Positions 18,843 to 27,540 of a stretch of DNA of 64,000 bases are shown here, piece by piece (within the stretch, counting starts at the first letter, position 1; every line of letters begins with the position of its first letter). The notes beneath the pieces are model-generated. The model worked only from the letters and a program-made list of their open reading frames with translations, was not told where the DNA came from and searched no databases. This DNA comes from Cohnella cholangitidis. Lineage in GTDB: Bacteria > Bacillota > Bacilli > Paenibacillales > Paenibacillaceae. Location of the stretch: contig NZ_CP041969.1 in the NCBI RefSeq assembly GCF_014107495.1, forward strand, positions 2,931,001 to 2,995,000. The letters run 5' to 3'. A program made the position numbers and the translations under genes.

Positions 18843-19877
18843 TTACGCGGCGTGGTTGCCGGATTGCGTTGTTTCCTTCGTCTGATCGGGATCGCTTGGA
18901 ACCGTTAATTGCCCTTCTGGAGTTTCCGGGTTTAACCACGTTGCGATCGTAGCCCGAACTTGATTCAGGTCTTCCTCGTCCGATACGAAATACCACAGGT
19001 TCTGCGAACCCATCCGTTTGCCCGTGCCTTTCAACGTGTAGCTTTGAATTTCATGGCCGGTTTGCAGGAACTGCTTGGCCAGCTCGTTCATCGATACCGG
19101 CGGCAAATCCGTGGAGAAATTATCGCCGACGATGTCGAGAACCTCGGGGATTTTGTTCCACTGCTGCAAGGAAGAAGCTCTGCTCATCAGTTCCTCCAGA
19201 AATACGCGGTTGCGTTCCGTACGGGACATATCTCCGCCGGCGTCCTCGCGATAACGCACGTAATTCAGCGCTTCGACGCCCGTATAGCTGTCTTTGTTCG
19301 CTTTTACCGTAAACTTCTCATGGTCGGCGTCTTTGTTCACGATATCTTTGCCGATCGGCAGATGGATGCCTCCGAGCGTGTCCACGACTTTAATGAAGCC
19401 TTGGAAGTTAATCGTCGCGTAGTGGTCGATCTCCGCGTCCAGAAGCTTCTCCACGCTGTTAACGGCCATTTCGGCACCGCCGAAAGCGTAAGCGTGCGTG
19501 ATTTTATCCATTCTGTCCTTGCCTACGATATCCGCATACGTATCGCGCGGAATAGAAACCATCAGCACGTTGCCGTCCTTCGGCCTTACGACGGTATAGA
19601 TCAGCGTATCCGAACGGCCTCGTTCCTTCGCCCTCGCGTCTACTCCCATGAGCAGCATGCTGAACGGCTCTTCCACTTGGGGCGGCTCTTCGGTTACCGG
19701 ACGATCCGTTAACGGCTGATACGAATCTTGGAAGCTTGCCTCTACTTTGTCTGACAAAAAGATATCGTATCCCCAAGCCGATATGGCTCCCCGGTTGGCA
19801 TAAGCCGCGCCTCCCAATACGACCAATACGACGAAAAACGATAAAATGGCAACCTTAAAACGACGATAATTACGCAT
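18843..19877 (-). CDS. LytR-CpsA-Psr (LCP) family phosphotransferase
   Basis: LCP proteins transfer anionic polymers such as teichoic acids from undecaprenyl carriers to peptidoglycan on the outer face. This 344-residue example has a short basic start, one membrane helix (about 8-28) and the LCP domain with its hallmarks: FSMLLMGVDARAKERGRSDTLIY, VSIPRDTYADI, DKITHAYAFGG and the late YVRYREDAGGDMSRTERNR motif holding the catalytic Arg/Asp residues. Length and order are typical. The following gene on the strand is the CBS protein 96 bases away, so co-transcription is possible but not certain. Confidence 0.93.
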   Translation of the reverse strand: MRNYRRFKVAILSFFVVLVVLGGAAYANRGAISAWGYDIFLSDKVEASFQDSYQPLTDRPVTEEPPQVEEPFSMLLMGVDARAKERGRSDTLIYTVVRPKDGNVLMVSIPRDTYADIVGKDRMDKITHAYAFGGAEMAVNSVEKLLDAEIDHYATINFQGFIKVVDTLGGIHLPIGKDIVNKDADHEKFTVKANKDSYTGVEALNYVRYREDAGGDMSRTERNRVFLEELMSRASSLQQWNKIPEVLDIVGDNFSTDLPPVSMNELAKQFLQTGHEIQSYTLKGTGKRMGSQNLWYFVSDEEDLNQVRATIATWLNPETPEGQLTVPSDPDQTKETTQSGNHAA

Positions 19878-20152
19878 GATTCCTCTCTCCTTCTCCTATC
19901 TCCGTTTATCTATCTCTCTATTTCTCATCTTTGACTCGACGCCTAATATACGATTCACAATATATGATTGTTACATATTAACCTTAAACTTTCATTAATC
20001 TTTCATTAAACAAATTGAAAAGCTTCCTAACGATCCAAGTTAAACCAAGCAAAACCCGACTAAAGTATAGGTTCCAAACTCTCCTCTAGACCATGATGAA
20101 ATACACCTCGCGATCGGTATACTTTAGCAAGCAACATACTCTAGGAGGTTGA

Positions 20153-21082
20153 ATGAACATGCAGGAAGCCGTCTTGCAGCTTCGTAACGTGACGAAGACG
20201 ATCGGCAGACGAACTATCGTAGACAATTTATCTTTTGACGTTCCGGCGGGAGAAGTATTCGGATTCTTAGGACCGAACGGCGCCGGCAAAACGACAACGA
20301 TCCGCATGATCGTCGGGTTAATCTCGATGAACAAAGGCGAGGTTCTCATAAAAGGCGTTTCCGTTCGCAAACATTTCGAACTAGCGATGACCCACATCGG
20401 AGCGATCGTCGAAAATCCGGAAATGTATAAGTTTCTTACGGGATATCAGAACTTGGTCCATTACGCCCGCCGTCATAGCGGGGTTACGAAGGAACGCATC
20501 GAGGAAGTCGTCAAGCTCGTGGGCCTTCAGAATCGGATTCATGAGAAGGTCAAACGTTACTCTCTGGGGATGAGGCAACGACTCGGGGTCGCGCAAGCGA
20601 TTCTGCACCGCCCTTCCGTCCTCATTCTGGACGAACCGACCAACGGACTCGATCCGGCGGGCATTCGCGAATTGCGAGACTACTTGCGCAAGCTGACGCA
20701 GGAAGAGGGAATCGCCGTCATCGTCTCGTCCCACTTGTTGTCCGAGATGGAATTGATGTGCGACCGCGTAGCGATTATCCAAGGCGGCAAGCTCATCGAC
20801 GTCCGCTCCATTCAAGAAGCCAAGGAAGACTCGTCGCAGTTAAAGCTTCTTATCGAAGTAAACAACCCCGAGCTCGCCTATCGCCTATTATCCGAGTCTT
20901 TCTCGGATATGAGCATCACGATGAACGGCAGCCAGCTCGAAGCGATGACGGACAAATCGCGCATTCCCGAAATCACGAGAAGGCTCGTCCAAGCGGATCT
21001 AGATGTTTACGGCATCTCCGCTTCCCAGAAATCATTGGAAGATCGATTCTTGGAAATCACCGGAGGTGAGATGGTTGTCTAG
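20153..21082 (+). CDS. ABC transporter ATP-binding protein (BcrA type)
   Basis: The start ATG at 20153 follows TAGGAGG. The 309-residue ATPase has Walker A GPNGAGKTTTIR (about residue 42), signature YSLGMRQRLGVAQAI, Walker B VLILDEPTNGLDP and the H-loop SSHLLSEME. After the ATPase domain comes a C-terminal extension of about 90 residues, as in BcrA-like exporters for bacitracin and lantibiotic immunity. It is encoded against the prevailing direction left of oriC and overlaps the permease gene. Substrate unknown; peptide antibiotic or lipid export are the usual roles. Confidence 0.92.
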   Translation: MNMQEAVLQLRNVTKTIGRRTIVDNLSFDVPAGEVFGFLGPNGAGKTTTIRMIVGLISMNKGEVLIKGVSVRKHFELAMTHIGAIVENPEMYKFLTGYQNLVHYARRHSGVTKERIEEVVKLVGLQNRIHEKVKRYSLGMRQRLGVAQAILHRPSVLILDEPTNGLDPAGIRELRDYLRKLTQEEGIAVIVSSHLLSEMELMCDRVAIIQGGKLIDVRSIQEAKEDSSQLKLLIEVNNPELAYRLLSESFSDMSITMNGSQLEAMTDKSRIPEITRRLVQADLDVYGISASQKSLEDRFLEITGGEMVV

Positions 21083-22031
21083 CTTAAGAAATCTGATTCG
21101 GAACGAAAACATGAAAATCTACCGCCGTCCCCGTACTTGGGTCATGATCTGCTTTCTCTTGCTGTCGATCGCGTTAATGAGCGGCATTATGAAATGGGAC
21201 GAGAGTCGCAGCGACCATTCTAATTGGCAGCAAAACATAACTCACCAAAATGAGCAATGGCAGAAGCAGCTTCAGGAAAATACGGAGATGGATTCCGATT
21301 ACAAGGAGTTTATTTCCGAGGAAATCAAGATTAACGAGTATTATTTAGCCGAAGATATTAACCCCAACGAACTATCGCTATGGGATTACGTCAATAACTC
21401 GGCAAATCTTATCATGCTGATCACGATTTTGACGGTCATCGTCGCGGCGGATATGATCGCGGCGGAGTTCTCGTGGGGGACGATCAAACTGCTGCTGGTC
21501 GGACCTGCCTCGCGTACTAAGATCATGCTCAGCAAATACATCGCCACGATGGGCTTCGCACTGCTGCTTCTGTTGGTAGCCTTTGCAGCCGCATTCGCCG
21601 CCGGCGCCGGGCTGCAAGGCATCGACGGGTTAACGCAACCTTTCTTGTCGGTCGGACCGGACGGCCTCGTGCACGAAAGCTCCATGATCGCGAATTCTCT
21701 TCAGAAATACGGCTATGCGATCGTCTCGCTGCTCATGTACGTAACGTTGTCCTTCATGATCTCCGCCGCGTTCCGCAGTTCGACGATGGCGATCGCTTTC
21801 TCGCTTTTGTTCATGCTTGTCGGCACTTCGATCACGATGCTCCTAAGCAGTTACAGTTGGGTTAAGTACCTGCTCTTCGCAAACATCGACCTGACGCAGT
21901 ATATAGCAGGATCAAGTCCTATTCGGCCGGAGATGACGCTCTCCTTCTCGATCACGATGCTCGTCGCTTACTATGTTGTGTTTCAGTTCGTTTCGTGGTT
22001 GCTGTTCACGCGGCGCGACGTTGCGGCATAG
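21075..22031 (+). CDS. ABC-2 type permease subunit
   Basis: The start chosen is TTG at 21075, seven bases after GGAGGT, overlapping the ATPase stop by eight bases; a longer frame exists but would lie inside the ATPase gene. The 318-residue product has a first helix (TWVMICFLLLSIALMSGIM), an extracellular stretch rich in Gln, Glu and Asn (about residues 45-100), then five more helices. This is the shape of ABC-2/BcrB-like permeases and it forms the exporter with the ATPase gene. Confidence 0.88.
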   Translation: MSSLRNLIRNENMKIYRRPRTWVMICFLLLSIALMSGIMKWDESRSDHSNWQQNITHQNEQWQKQLQENTEMDSDYKEFISEEIKINEYYLAEDINPNELSLWDYVNNSANLIMLITILTVIVAADMIAAEFSWGTIKLLLVGPASRTKIMLSKYIATMGFALLLLLVAFAAAFAAGAGLQGIDGLTQPFLSVGPDGLVHESSMIANSLQKYGYAIVSLLMYVTLSFMISAAFRSSTMAIAFSLLFMLVGTSITMLLSSYSWVKYLLFANIDLTQYIAGSSPIRPEMTLSFSITMLVAYYVVFQFVSWLLFTRRDVAA

Positions 22032-22040
22032 GCCTCAACA

Positions 22041-22079
22041 AGCACAAAGACCGTCAGACGCTCTGACGGTCTTTGTGCT
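22041..22079. terminator. Bidirectional terminator between ABC exporter and lrgB
   Basis: AGCACAAAGACCGTCAGA pairs almost perfectly with TCTGACGGTCTTTGTGCT. It sits between two converging genes and has T-rich sequence in each direction. Confidence 0.8.
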
Positions 22080-22092
22080 GCCACCGGCTATT

Positions 22093-22791
22093 CTAATGCC
22101 CCCACAAGTATAAGGGCACGGCATATATGGACGTTAATATTCCCGCTACTCCCATAGAGAAGCCGCTAACGCCGCCGACCAATTCCGATTCGCGCAGCAC
22201 TCGGGCAGTACCGATTCCATGCGAGGAAGTTCCAATCGCCGCGCCAAGAGACAACGGTTCGCCCAATCCGGCCATTCGCAGCAGCCTCGGCCCGATCATG
22301 CTGCCCAGCAAGCCGGTCAGTACCGTCAATACGGCTCCCAGCTCCGGCTGTCCGCCGAGCTGGCGCACGACTTCGATCGAGATCGGGGCGGTCGCCGACT
22401 TCGGCATCATCGTGAGCATCAGCTCCTTCGTCCCTCCCAATAGCCAGACGAGCGCAGCGGCGCTGGCCATTGCGCTCATCGTCCCGACCGCGATCCCGCC
22501 TAGAATCGCGGGCAATTGCTTACGAATATAAGCCGCGTGTTTGTATAACGGGACGCCTAAAGCTACCGTAGCCGGGCCGAGCCAGAACTCGATCCAGCTT
22601 CCGCCGACTGCGTAGGATTCGTAAGGAACATCCAGCAAGGCTAACACAACCATTACGCCAACGCTCGCCGCCAGCAGCGGATGAAGCCATCGCCATCTGG
22701 CATGCAACGCCTGAGCGCCTAAATAAATCAACACCGTTACCGCTATTGCGAATAACGGCTCCCCGAACAAAGTCTGTTTCCAATCACTCAT
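22093..22791 (-). CDS. lrgB: LrgB/CidB-family membrane protein
   Basis: A 232-residue protein with about six or seven helices and the conserved LrgB core: LGPATVALGVPLYKH, PKSATAPISIEV, GTSSHGIGTARVL and GVAGILTSI. LrgAB/CidAB pairs were described as holin-like modulators of murein hydrolase activity and cell lysis, and are now also linked to pyruvate uptake or overflow-metabolite transport. Its start overlaps the lrgA stop by eight bases. Which of the Lrg or Cid roles applies cannot be told from sequence. Confidence 0.9.
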   Translation of the reverse strand: MSDWKQTLFGEPLFAIAVTVLIYLGAQALHARWRWLHPLLAASVGVMVVLALLDVPYESYAVGGSWIEFWLGPATVALGVPLYKHAAYIRKQLPAILGGIAVGTMSAMASAAALVWLLGGTKELMLTMMPKSATAPISIEVVRQLGGQPELGAVLTVLTGLLGSMIGPRLLRMAGLGEPLSLGAAIGTSSHGIGTARVLRESELVGGVSGFSMGVAGILTSIYAVPLYLWGH

Positions 22792-23134
22792 GGGCTTCCT
22801 TCTTTCCCGTTGTCCACGCCTTGGTCGCCCAACCGGTCACGAATAGCGCCACCATCGTACTCCCAAGCCAGCTAAGCCCGATCGTCAGCCATTGTTCCTT
22901 TATTAAGGGAAAGAACAGTTGGCTAGCGACGATAATCGGGATGAAGAACAACATCATATGACGCAGCAAGAAATTCGCCGAGTTCTCTACCCACTCCAGC
23001 CGAATCCAACCGGCGAACAAGGAGATGACAAAGAGCAAAAGCCCCAACACGTTGGAGGGCAACGGAAGGGACAATGCTTGCTGCAAAATCATACCGAGGA
23101 GGTGGAAGCCAAGCAAAATGCCGATTCCTAGCAT
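22784..23134 (-). CDS. lrgA: LrgA/CidA holin-like protein
   Basis: The 116-residue protein has four membrane helices with the family pattern GFHLLGMILQQALSLPLPSNVLGLLL at the start and FFIPIIVASQLFF in the middle. LrgA/CidA proteins form oligomers in the membrane and work with the downstream LrgB/CidB partner, whose gene overlaps this one. It lies 115 bases after the SulP permease stop and may have a separate promoter. Confidence 0.9.
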   Translation of the reverse strand: MLGIGILLGFHLLGMILQQALSLPLPSNVLGLLLFVISLFAGWIRLEWVENSANFLLRHMMLFFIPIIVASQLFFPLIKEQWLTIGLSWLGSTMVALFVTGWATKAWTTGKKEAHE

Positions 23135-23248
23135 GATGATCCCCTTCTCTGTTTTCCTAATACCACTTTAATAGTGTGTGGGATCATCTAAGCATCGTCA
23201 ATAGCGTTTAACTCTATTTATTTCAAGTAAAAAATCCCATTCGGTAAC

Positions 23249-24973
23249 TCACTCGGCGCGATGTTGCTGCCTAGATAGTACTGTGCATTCGCGGAACGCA
23301 TAATGACGGCAGCCTAAGCACTTGTCGTAATCCAACCGGGTTAATGCTTCATTGATCGCGTCACCGGTATGCTCGAATTGGTAATTTGCTCCTATGAGAT
23401 CATACAAACCCGTCCGCTTCAACACTTCCAATGGCTGAGGTTGGAGTCCGGACAGGAGCACAATTCCGCCGAGTTTCCGAAGGTGTTTCACAATGCCGGT
23501 TAGAGTAGATTCTCCCGTCGTATCCATGAAAGGCACTTTCCCCATACGCAACAGCCATATTCCGGGTTTATGATGAATCGTATCCATCATGGACTTTTCG
23601 AACATATTCGCGGCACCGAAGAACAGAGGACCTTGGATCGTGTAGATGCTAATCTGCGGACAATCATGCCCTTCATACACCATATGCGCTTGTACTTTTT
23701 CGTGCTTATCGTTCGGATCGGGCAACACTTTAGCTACCGTCAGCAACTCGCCCATTCTCTTCACGAACAAAATCACGGCCAAAATAAGTCCGATTTCCAC
23801 CGCAGTGGTTAAATTCGTGAGGACAGTGAGCAAGAAGGTAGTCAGCAGTACAAGCGAATCGCTTGTTTTTGTCTTCAGAACTTGCATGAATTGTTTTCGT
23901 TCACTCATGTTCCATGCCACAAGCATCAGAATCGGAGCCATACTGGCTAACGGGATGTGGGAAGCGTAAGGCGCGAATAAGATTAGAACCAATAATACGA
24001 CAATGCCATGGATAACTCCGGAAAAAGGGGATACAGCCCCATTCTTAATACTTGTTGCCGTCCTTGCAATGGCTCCGGTTGCCGGAATACCCCCGAATAA
24101 AGGAGTTACCATATTTGCAACGCCTTGCCCGATCAACTCCCGATTGCTGTTGTGCCGGCTGCCGGTCATTCCATCCGCGACAACAGCCGATAATAGGGAT
24201 TCTATGCCGCCCAACATAGCGATTATAAAAGCCGGCTGAATAAGGATTTGAATTCTATCCCAGGAGAGGTCCGGAAATCGAAAATGCGGCAAGGCGCTCG
24301 GAATAGCCCCGAAAGACGATCCAATCGTTGCAATATGGTCCCGGAAGAACAAAGCAGCGACAACGCTCGATACGACAAGTCCAATTAATGAAGCTGGAAC
24401 CTTCGGCAGAAACCTCGGCAAGAGAACGATTACGGCCAAACAGATCCCTGCCGTTATGACGCTATAGCTATTAATCGTCGAAATATGCTCCGCTATTTCC
24501 TTCATATTAGGCAAGAATCCTTCATGCTTCTCGACGCCGCTTAGACCCAAGAAGTTGACGATTTGTCCGCTGAAAATAATAACGGCAATACCTGCGGTAA
24601 ATCCGATCGTAACCGGTCGAGGAATATATTTAATAAGAATGCCAAGCCTAAAAATCCCCATAAGAACGAGGATCATCCCTGCCAGGAAACCCGCGATCAA
24701 CAGATTTTCGTAGCCATATTGCATAACGATTGCGAACAGGATCGGAATAAAAGCGCCTGTCGGTCCGCCGATTTGAAACTTAGAACCCCCAAAGAGAGAA
24801 ATCAAAATGCCGGCAATTATCGTCGTATATATCCCGTATTCAGGCTTAACTCCGGACGCAATAGCAAACGCCATCCCGAGGGGGATGGCGATAATCCCGA
24901 CAATTAAGCCCGATATGAGATCCTTGCGAACCGCAGAAGCATTATAGCCTTGAAATCTTCCCTTTCCATTCAT
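23249..24973 (-). CDS. SulP (SLC26) anion permease with STAS domain
   Basis: The 574-residue protein has the SLC26 core of about 12-14 helices (IVGIIAIPLGMAFAIASGV near the start, PTGAFIPI, and the VANMVTPLFGGIPATGAIARTATSI motif) and a cytoplasmic STAS domain from about residue 430 (VPFMDTTGESTLTGIVKHLRK). SulP proteins move sulfate, bicarbonate or other anions with H+ or Na+. The C-terminus adds a Cys-rich tail (CLGCRHYAFREC) that could bind metal or sense redox. An ArsR-type repressor gene lies just upstream with a matching operator in front of this gene, so expression is likely repressible. Substrate is unknown. Confidence 0.9.
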   Translation of the reverse strand: MNGKGRFQGYNASAVRKDLISGLIVGIIAIPLGMAFAIASGVKPEYGIYTTIIAGILISLFGGSKFQIGGPTGAFIPILFAIVMQYGYENLLIAGFLAGMILVLMGIFRLGILIKYIPRPVTIGFTAGIAVIIFSGQIVNFLGLSGVEKHEGFLPNMKEIAEHISTINSYSVITAGICLAVIVLLPRFLPKVPASLIGLVVSSVVAALFFRDHIATIGSSFGAIPSALPHFRFPDLSWDRIQILIQPAFIIAMLGGIESLLSAVVADGMTGSRHNSNRELIGQGVANMVTPLFGGIPATGAIARTATSIKNGAVSPFSGVIHGIVVLLVLILFAPYASHIPLASMAPILMLVAWNMSERKQFMQVLKTKTSDSLVLLTTFLLTVLTNLTTAVEIGLILAVILFVKRMGELLTVAKVLPDPNDKHEKVQAHMVYEGHDCPQISIYTIQGPLFFGAANMFEKSMMDTIHHKPGIWLLRMGKVPFMDTTGESTLTGIVKHLRKLGGIVLLSGLQPQPLEVLKRTGLYDLIGANYQFEHTGDAINEALTRLDYDKCLGCRHYAFRECTVLSRQQHRAE

Positions 24974-24990
24974 CGAATCAAACCTTCTTT

Positions 24991-25020
24991 TATTTAAATA
25001 TTTGATTATTTGAATATAGT
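24991..25020 (-). promoter_or_regulatory. ArsR-type operator upstream of SulP gene
   Basis: Read on the minus strand, ATATTCAAATAATCAAATATTT is an imperfect palindrome of the ATTCAAAT...ATTTGAAT kind bound by ArsR/SmtB repressors. It lies 18-47 bases before the SulP start. A related TATATTCAAAAG sequence precedes the neighbouring ArsR gene. Confidence 0.6.
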
Positions 25021-25098
25021 ATTAATGCTAATCCCCTGATTCATCAAAGTCAATCGCGAAAATGCCGCATATTTATTAGAAGAATGTTAGATTATATG

Positions 25099-25143
25099 AA
25101 AAAACAAGGATCATCTTGAGCTCGCTCAAAAATCCCCTTGTTC
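25099..25143 (-). terminator. Terminator of the ArsR-family gene
   Basis: On the minus strand AACAAGG and CCTTGTT flank an inner GAGCGAGCTC stem and are followed by a T-run. It separates the regulator transcript from the SulP promoter. Confidence 0.65.
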
Positions 25144-25156
25144 TTGTGTTCTTAGT

Positions 25157-25486
25157 TCAACGTTCATTTCGAATCACTTCCAGAAGAGAGATCGCATTGA
25201 CAAGATGGTTATCGAATATCTGCTTCGTTACGGACAATAAATCTTTAATAAGCGGATCCCGTAACGAATAAATCACGGAAGTTCCGTCCTTTTTGCCGAA
25301 TACGACATTTTTATTTCGCAATACCGCCAACTGCTGTGACATGGCGGAACCTTCGGAGCCTAGTATGCTTTGCAGCTCATTCACAGTCTTATCCCCTTCG
25401 CATAAGACTTCGAGAATTCGAATTCTCATCGGGTGGGCCAAAGCTTTATAGAAATCCGCTTTAAACTGTTGAATATTCTGATTCAT
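25157..25486 (-). CDS. ArsR-family transcriptional repressor
   Basis: A 109-residue winged-helix protein: YKALAHPMRIRILEVLCEGDKTVNELQ leads into the recognition helix SAMSQQLAVLRNKNVV and the wing KDGTSVIYSL. The alpha-3 metal motif of arsenic or cadmium sensors (ELCVCD) is reduced to VLCEGD with a single Cys, so metal sensing by that site is unlikely. Repressors of this kind often sit beside SulP permease genes. An operator-like TATATTCAAAAG about 25-40 bases before its start suggests self-regulation. Confidence 0.9.
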   Translation of the reverse strand: MNQNIQQFKADFYKALAHPMRIRILEVLCEGDKTVNELQSILGSEGSAMSQQLAVLRNKNVVFGKKDGTSVIYSLRDPLIKDLLSVTKQIFDNHLVNAISLLEVIRNER

Positions 25487-25507
25487 GGCGCTTGCCCCTT
25501 AGTCTTA

Positions 25508-25530
25508 AACTTTTGAATATAAGAATACAA
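25508..25530 (-). promoter_or_regulatory. ArsR-type half-palindrome upstream of its own gene
   Basis: The minus-strand sequence ATTCTTATATTCAAAAG shares TATATTCAAA with the operator before the SulP gene and lies within the likely promoter of the repressor gene. Autoregulation is inferred. Confidence 0.45.
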
Positions 25531-25588
25531 TAGCATATTTTATAACGGGCATAAAAACATCCCTTCTTCGGCAATGCTTACAGCAATA

Positions 25589-25636
25589 AAGAGCCCCTCT
25601 AGATCTACATGGTTACTGTAGTCCGAAGGGGCTCTA
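25589..25636 (-). terminator. Terminator of the rpsF-ssb-rpsR operon
   Basis: AGAGCCCCTTCGG pairs with the AGAGGGGCTCT arm across a loop of about 20 bases, 19 bases after the rpsR stop codon, with T-rich sequence beyond. Confidence 0.75.
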
Positions 25637-25654
25637 ATAAACGTGCTATAAATC

Positions 25655-25972
25655 CTACTCGGTCGTGTAAGGAAGCAAAGCCATTTGACGCGCGCGTTTG
25701 ATCGCTACAGTCAACATGCGTTGGTATTTCGCTTTCGTTCCAGTCACGCGACGTGGCAAGATTTTGCCGCGCTCGCTGATGAACTTACGAAGCAAGTCCA
25801 ACTCTTTGTAATCCACGTGAGTGATTTTATTTACAGTGAAGTAGCAAACTTTCTTACGCTTGTTACGACCGCCGCGGCGGAATTTACGAGGCTCGCGATC
25901 TCCGCCCTCGCGTGGTCCGCGTGGTCCGCGCTCTTCACGTGCTGCTGGTGCAGATGTTTGTTGTTCGCTCAT
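25655..25972 (-). CDS. rpsR: 30S ribosomal protein S18
   Basis: The core [40 protein letters not shown] is diagnostic for S18, which pairs with S6 on the small-subunit platform. This version has about 30 extra N-terminal residues rich in Arg, Gly and Pro ([15 protein letters not shown]), longer than in B. subtilis; Paenibacillus-type genomes often show such an extension. It follows ssb by 20 bases in the classic rpsF-ssb-rpsR operon. Confidence 0.97.
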   Translation of the reverse strand: MSEQQTSAPAAREERGPRGPREGGDREPRKFRRGGRNKRKKVCYFTVNKITHVDYKELDLLRKFISERGKILPRRVTGTKAKYQRMLTVAIKRARQMALLPYTTE

Positions 25973-25992
25973 TTGTTATCCGTCCTTTCCAG

Positions 25993-26490
25993 TTAAAATG
26001 GCAAATCATCGTCCGATATGTCTATCGGTCGCCCGTCATCGGCAAAGGGATCATTGCTGCTGCCGCTGTTGCGAGAGCCAGAGCTGCGGTTGCCGCCTCC
26101 GTACCCGCCTCCGCTTGCGCCCGGGTTGCCGCCGAAACCTTCTTCTCTTCCTTGTCCGCCGCCCTCGCGGTTGGCTGATTCCAGGAATCGAACGTTATCG
26201 GCTATCACTTCCGTCACATATACGCGTCGGCCTTCGTTGTTCTCGTAGTTGCGCACCTGAATGCGGCCTTCCACGGCGGCCAAACGGCCTTTACGAAGAT
26301 AATTGGCACACGTCTCGGCTAACTGTCTCCAAGTTACGATCGGGATAAAATCCGCCTCTCGCTCTTCCTTGTTACCGGAGAACGCACGGTCTACCGCCAA
26401 AGTAAATTGAGTAACAGCAACGCCGGCAGGCGTGTAACGCAATTCGGGATCCTTGGTCAGGCGCCCTATGAGAATGACTCGATTCAACAT
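25993..26490 (-). CDS. ssb: Single-stranded DNA-binding protein
   Basis: The 165-residue protein has the OB fold ([33 protein letters not shown], through [14 protein letters not shown]), a Gly/Ser/Asn-rich flexible linker (about residues 115-150) and the acidic tip DISDDDLPF that recruits repair and replication partners. It coats single-stranded DNA as a tetramer. It sits between rpsF and rpsR as in B. subtilis ssbA. Confidence 0.97.
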   Translation of the reverse strand: MLNRVILIGRLTKDPELRYTPAGVAVTQFTLAVDRAFSGNKEEREADFIPIVTWRQLAETCANYLRKGRLAAVEGRIQVRNYENNEGRRVYVTEVIADNVRFLESANREGGGQGREEGFGGNPGASGGGYGGGNRSSGSRNSGSSNDPFADDGRPIDISDDDLPF

Positions 26491-26557
26491 CGCGGCTTCC
26501 CTCCACTAGACATGACATTAGGCTTGCGGCGGTTATCCGCCTGGTACTGTGCGGCTA

Positions 26558-26845
26558 TTAAGCGGTTTGTTCTCTGACGACGATATGACGGATAACTTCA
26601 TCCGTAATCTTCAGAACGCGCTCCAACTCCGTCACTACTGCCGACGTAGCTGTGAAATGAACCAACACATACGTCCCATCGCGGTGTTTGTTGATCTCGT
26701 AAGCCAAACGACGTTTACCCATAATGTCGTGTTTTACGATCTCTCCGCCGTTCCCGATGATGCCCTGGAATTTTTCCACGACAGCTTGAACGGTTTCTTG
26801 TTCCACGTCCGGACGGATGATGTACATCAACTCATAGTTGCGCAT
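26558..26845 (-). CDS. rpsF: 30S ribosomal protein S6
   Basis: The 95-residue protein begins MRNYELMYIIRPDVEQETVQ and contains GKRRLAYEINKHRDGTYV, both typical of S6, the partner of S18. A strong AAGGAGGTG site precedes the ATG at 26845. It opens the rpsF-ssb-rpsR operon. The leader upstream may bind the S6:S18 complex for feedback control. Confidence 0.97.
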   Translation of the reverse strand: MRNYELMYIIRPDVEQETVQAVVEKFQGIIGNGGEIVKHDIMGKRRLAYEINKHRDGTYVLVHFTATSAVVTELERVLKITDEVIRHIVVREQTA

Positions 26846-26873
26846 CTTCCGTTCACCTCCTTAAGGTCTTTGG

Positions 26874-26916
26874 CCCTCCACTTGGTATACCGATGAGCTT
26901 GTCTTCGGCTGGAGAG
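26874..26916 (-). promoter_or_regulatory. Possible S6:S18-binding leader of rpsF
   Basis: On the minus strand CTCCA...TGGAG form an outer stem and CCGA...TCGG an inner stem, with an asymmetric bulge, 30-70 bases before rpsF. Known rpsF leaders contain a hairpin with a CCG element recognised by S6:S18. The structural match here is by eye only. Confidence 0.35.
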
Positions 26917-27021
26917 CAAGGAGCATGCATTTAAATCGCATGCCTGAATACTTTATCACAACGACTCGAATATCGCAAGGAATTTCGCGCTACACTATCC
27001 ACAGAGGAGGGGGTGATGACA

Positions 27022-27210
27022 ATGGGCGAGCAAACGCAATTCGAGCCCGGACAACGCGCTCCGAATGACGGGGAGTACATGGAGGTAGGAGAGGACGCTT
27101 TCCATATGGGAATTAACAACCCGCAGCACGTCGTTTTACGCAAAGGCGAGAAGTTCCCTGAAACATCGAACCACAATCGCAAATGGAAAAAAATGAAGCA
27201 GTTTCGGTAA
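27022..27210 (+). CDS. YjzC-family small protein
   Basis: The ATG at 27022 is placed eight bases after GAGGAGGGGG; start codons at 27013 and 27016 are also in frame but too close to that site. The 62-residue product (MGEQTQFEPGQRAPNDGEYMEVGED...NNPQHVVLRKGEKFPETSNHNRKW) closely follows the YjzC pattern of Bacillus, a small hydrophilic protein of unknown function. It is transcribed opposite to rpsF. Confidence 0.85.
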   Translation: MGEQTQFEPGQRAPNDGEYMEVGEDAFHMGINNPQHVVLRKGEKFPETSNHNRKWKKMKQFR

Positions 27211-27476
27211 TTTTTAATCGCCATGTATATAGCGGGATCATTCGGGACATTCTATATTTCGGCGACGGTAAATGAGAGGTGTGGTTCCCTTGAACGACTT
27301 GGGCGCAACAACGCAAGAGGATACGTTCCAATCGGAGTAGGCTACGGAAGTGAGGCGTTGTGCTAAAGACGACCGTCTGTAACACACTGAGTTCAGATTC
27401 CGGACAACCGAAGCGCTGAGTTAAATCAGCAACGTCATGGTTACGAATTTCCAATGCAACTCACCAAACGTCGCCC

Positions 27477-27508
27477 GAAGAACCCTGCGAAGGGTTCTTC
27501 GTTAGTTT
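27477..27508 (+). terminator. Terminator-like hairpin
   Basis: GAAGAACCCT-GCG-AAGGGTTCTTC is followed by GTTAGTTT on the plus strand. It is 265 bases after the YjzC-type gene, which is far for a terminator of that gene alone. Confidence 0.65.
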
Positions 27509-27540
27509 AAACCCTCTGCACTGTTTGCAAAACCTGAATA

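Noticed and set aside
25157..25486. Arsenic-resistance regulator
   Set aside because: No arsB, arsC or acr3 gene nearby and the metal Cys motif is incomplete; the partner is a SulP permease.
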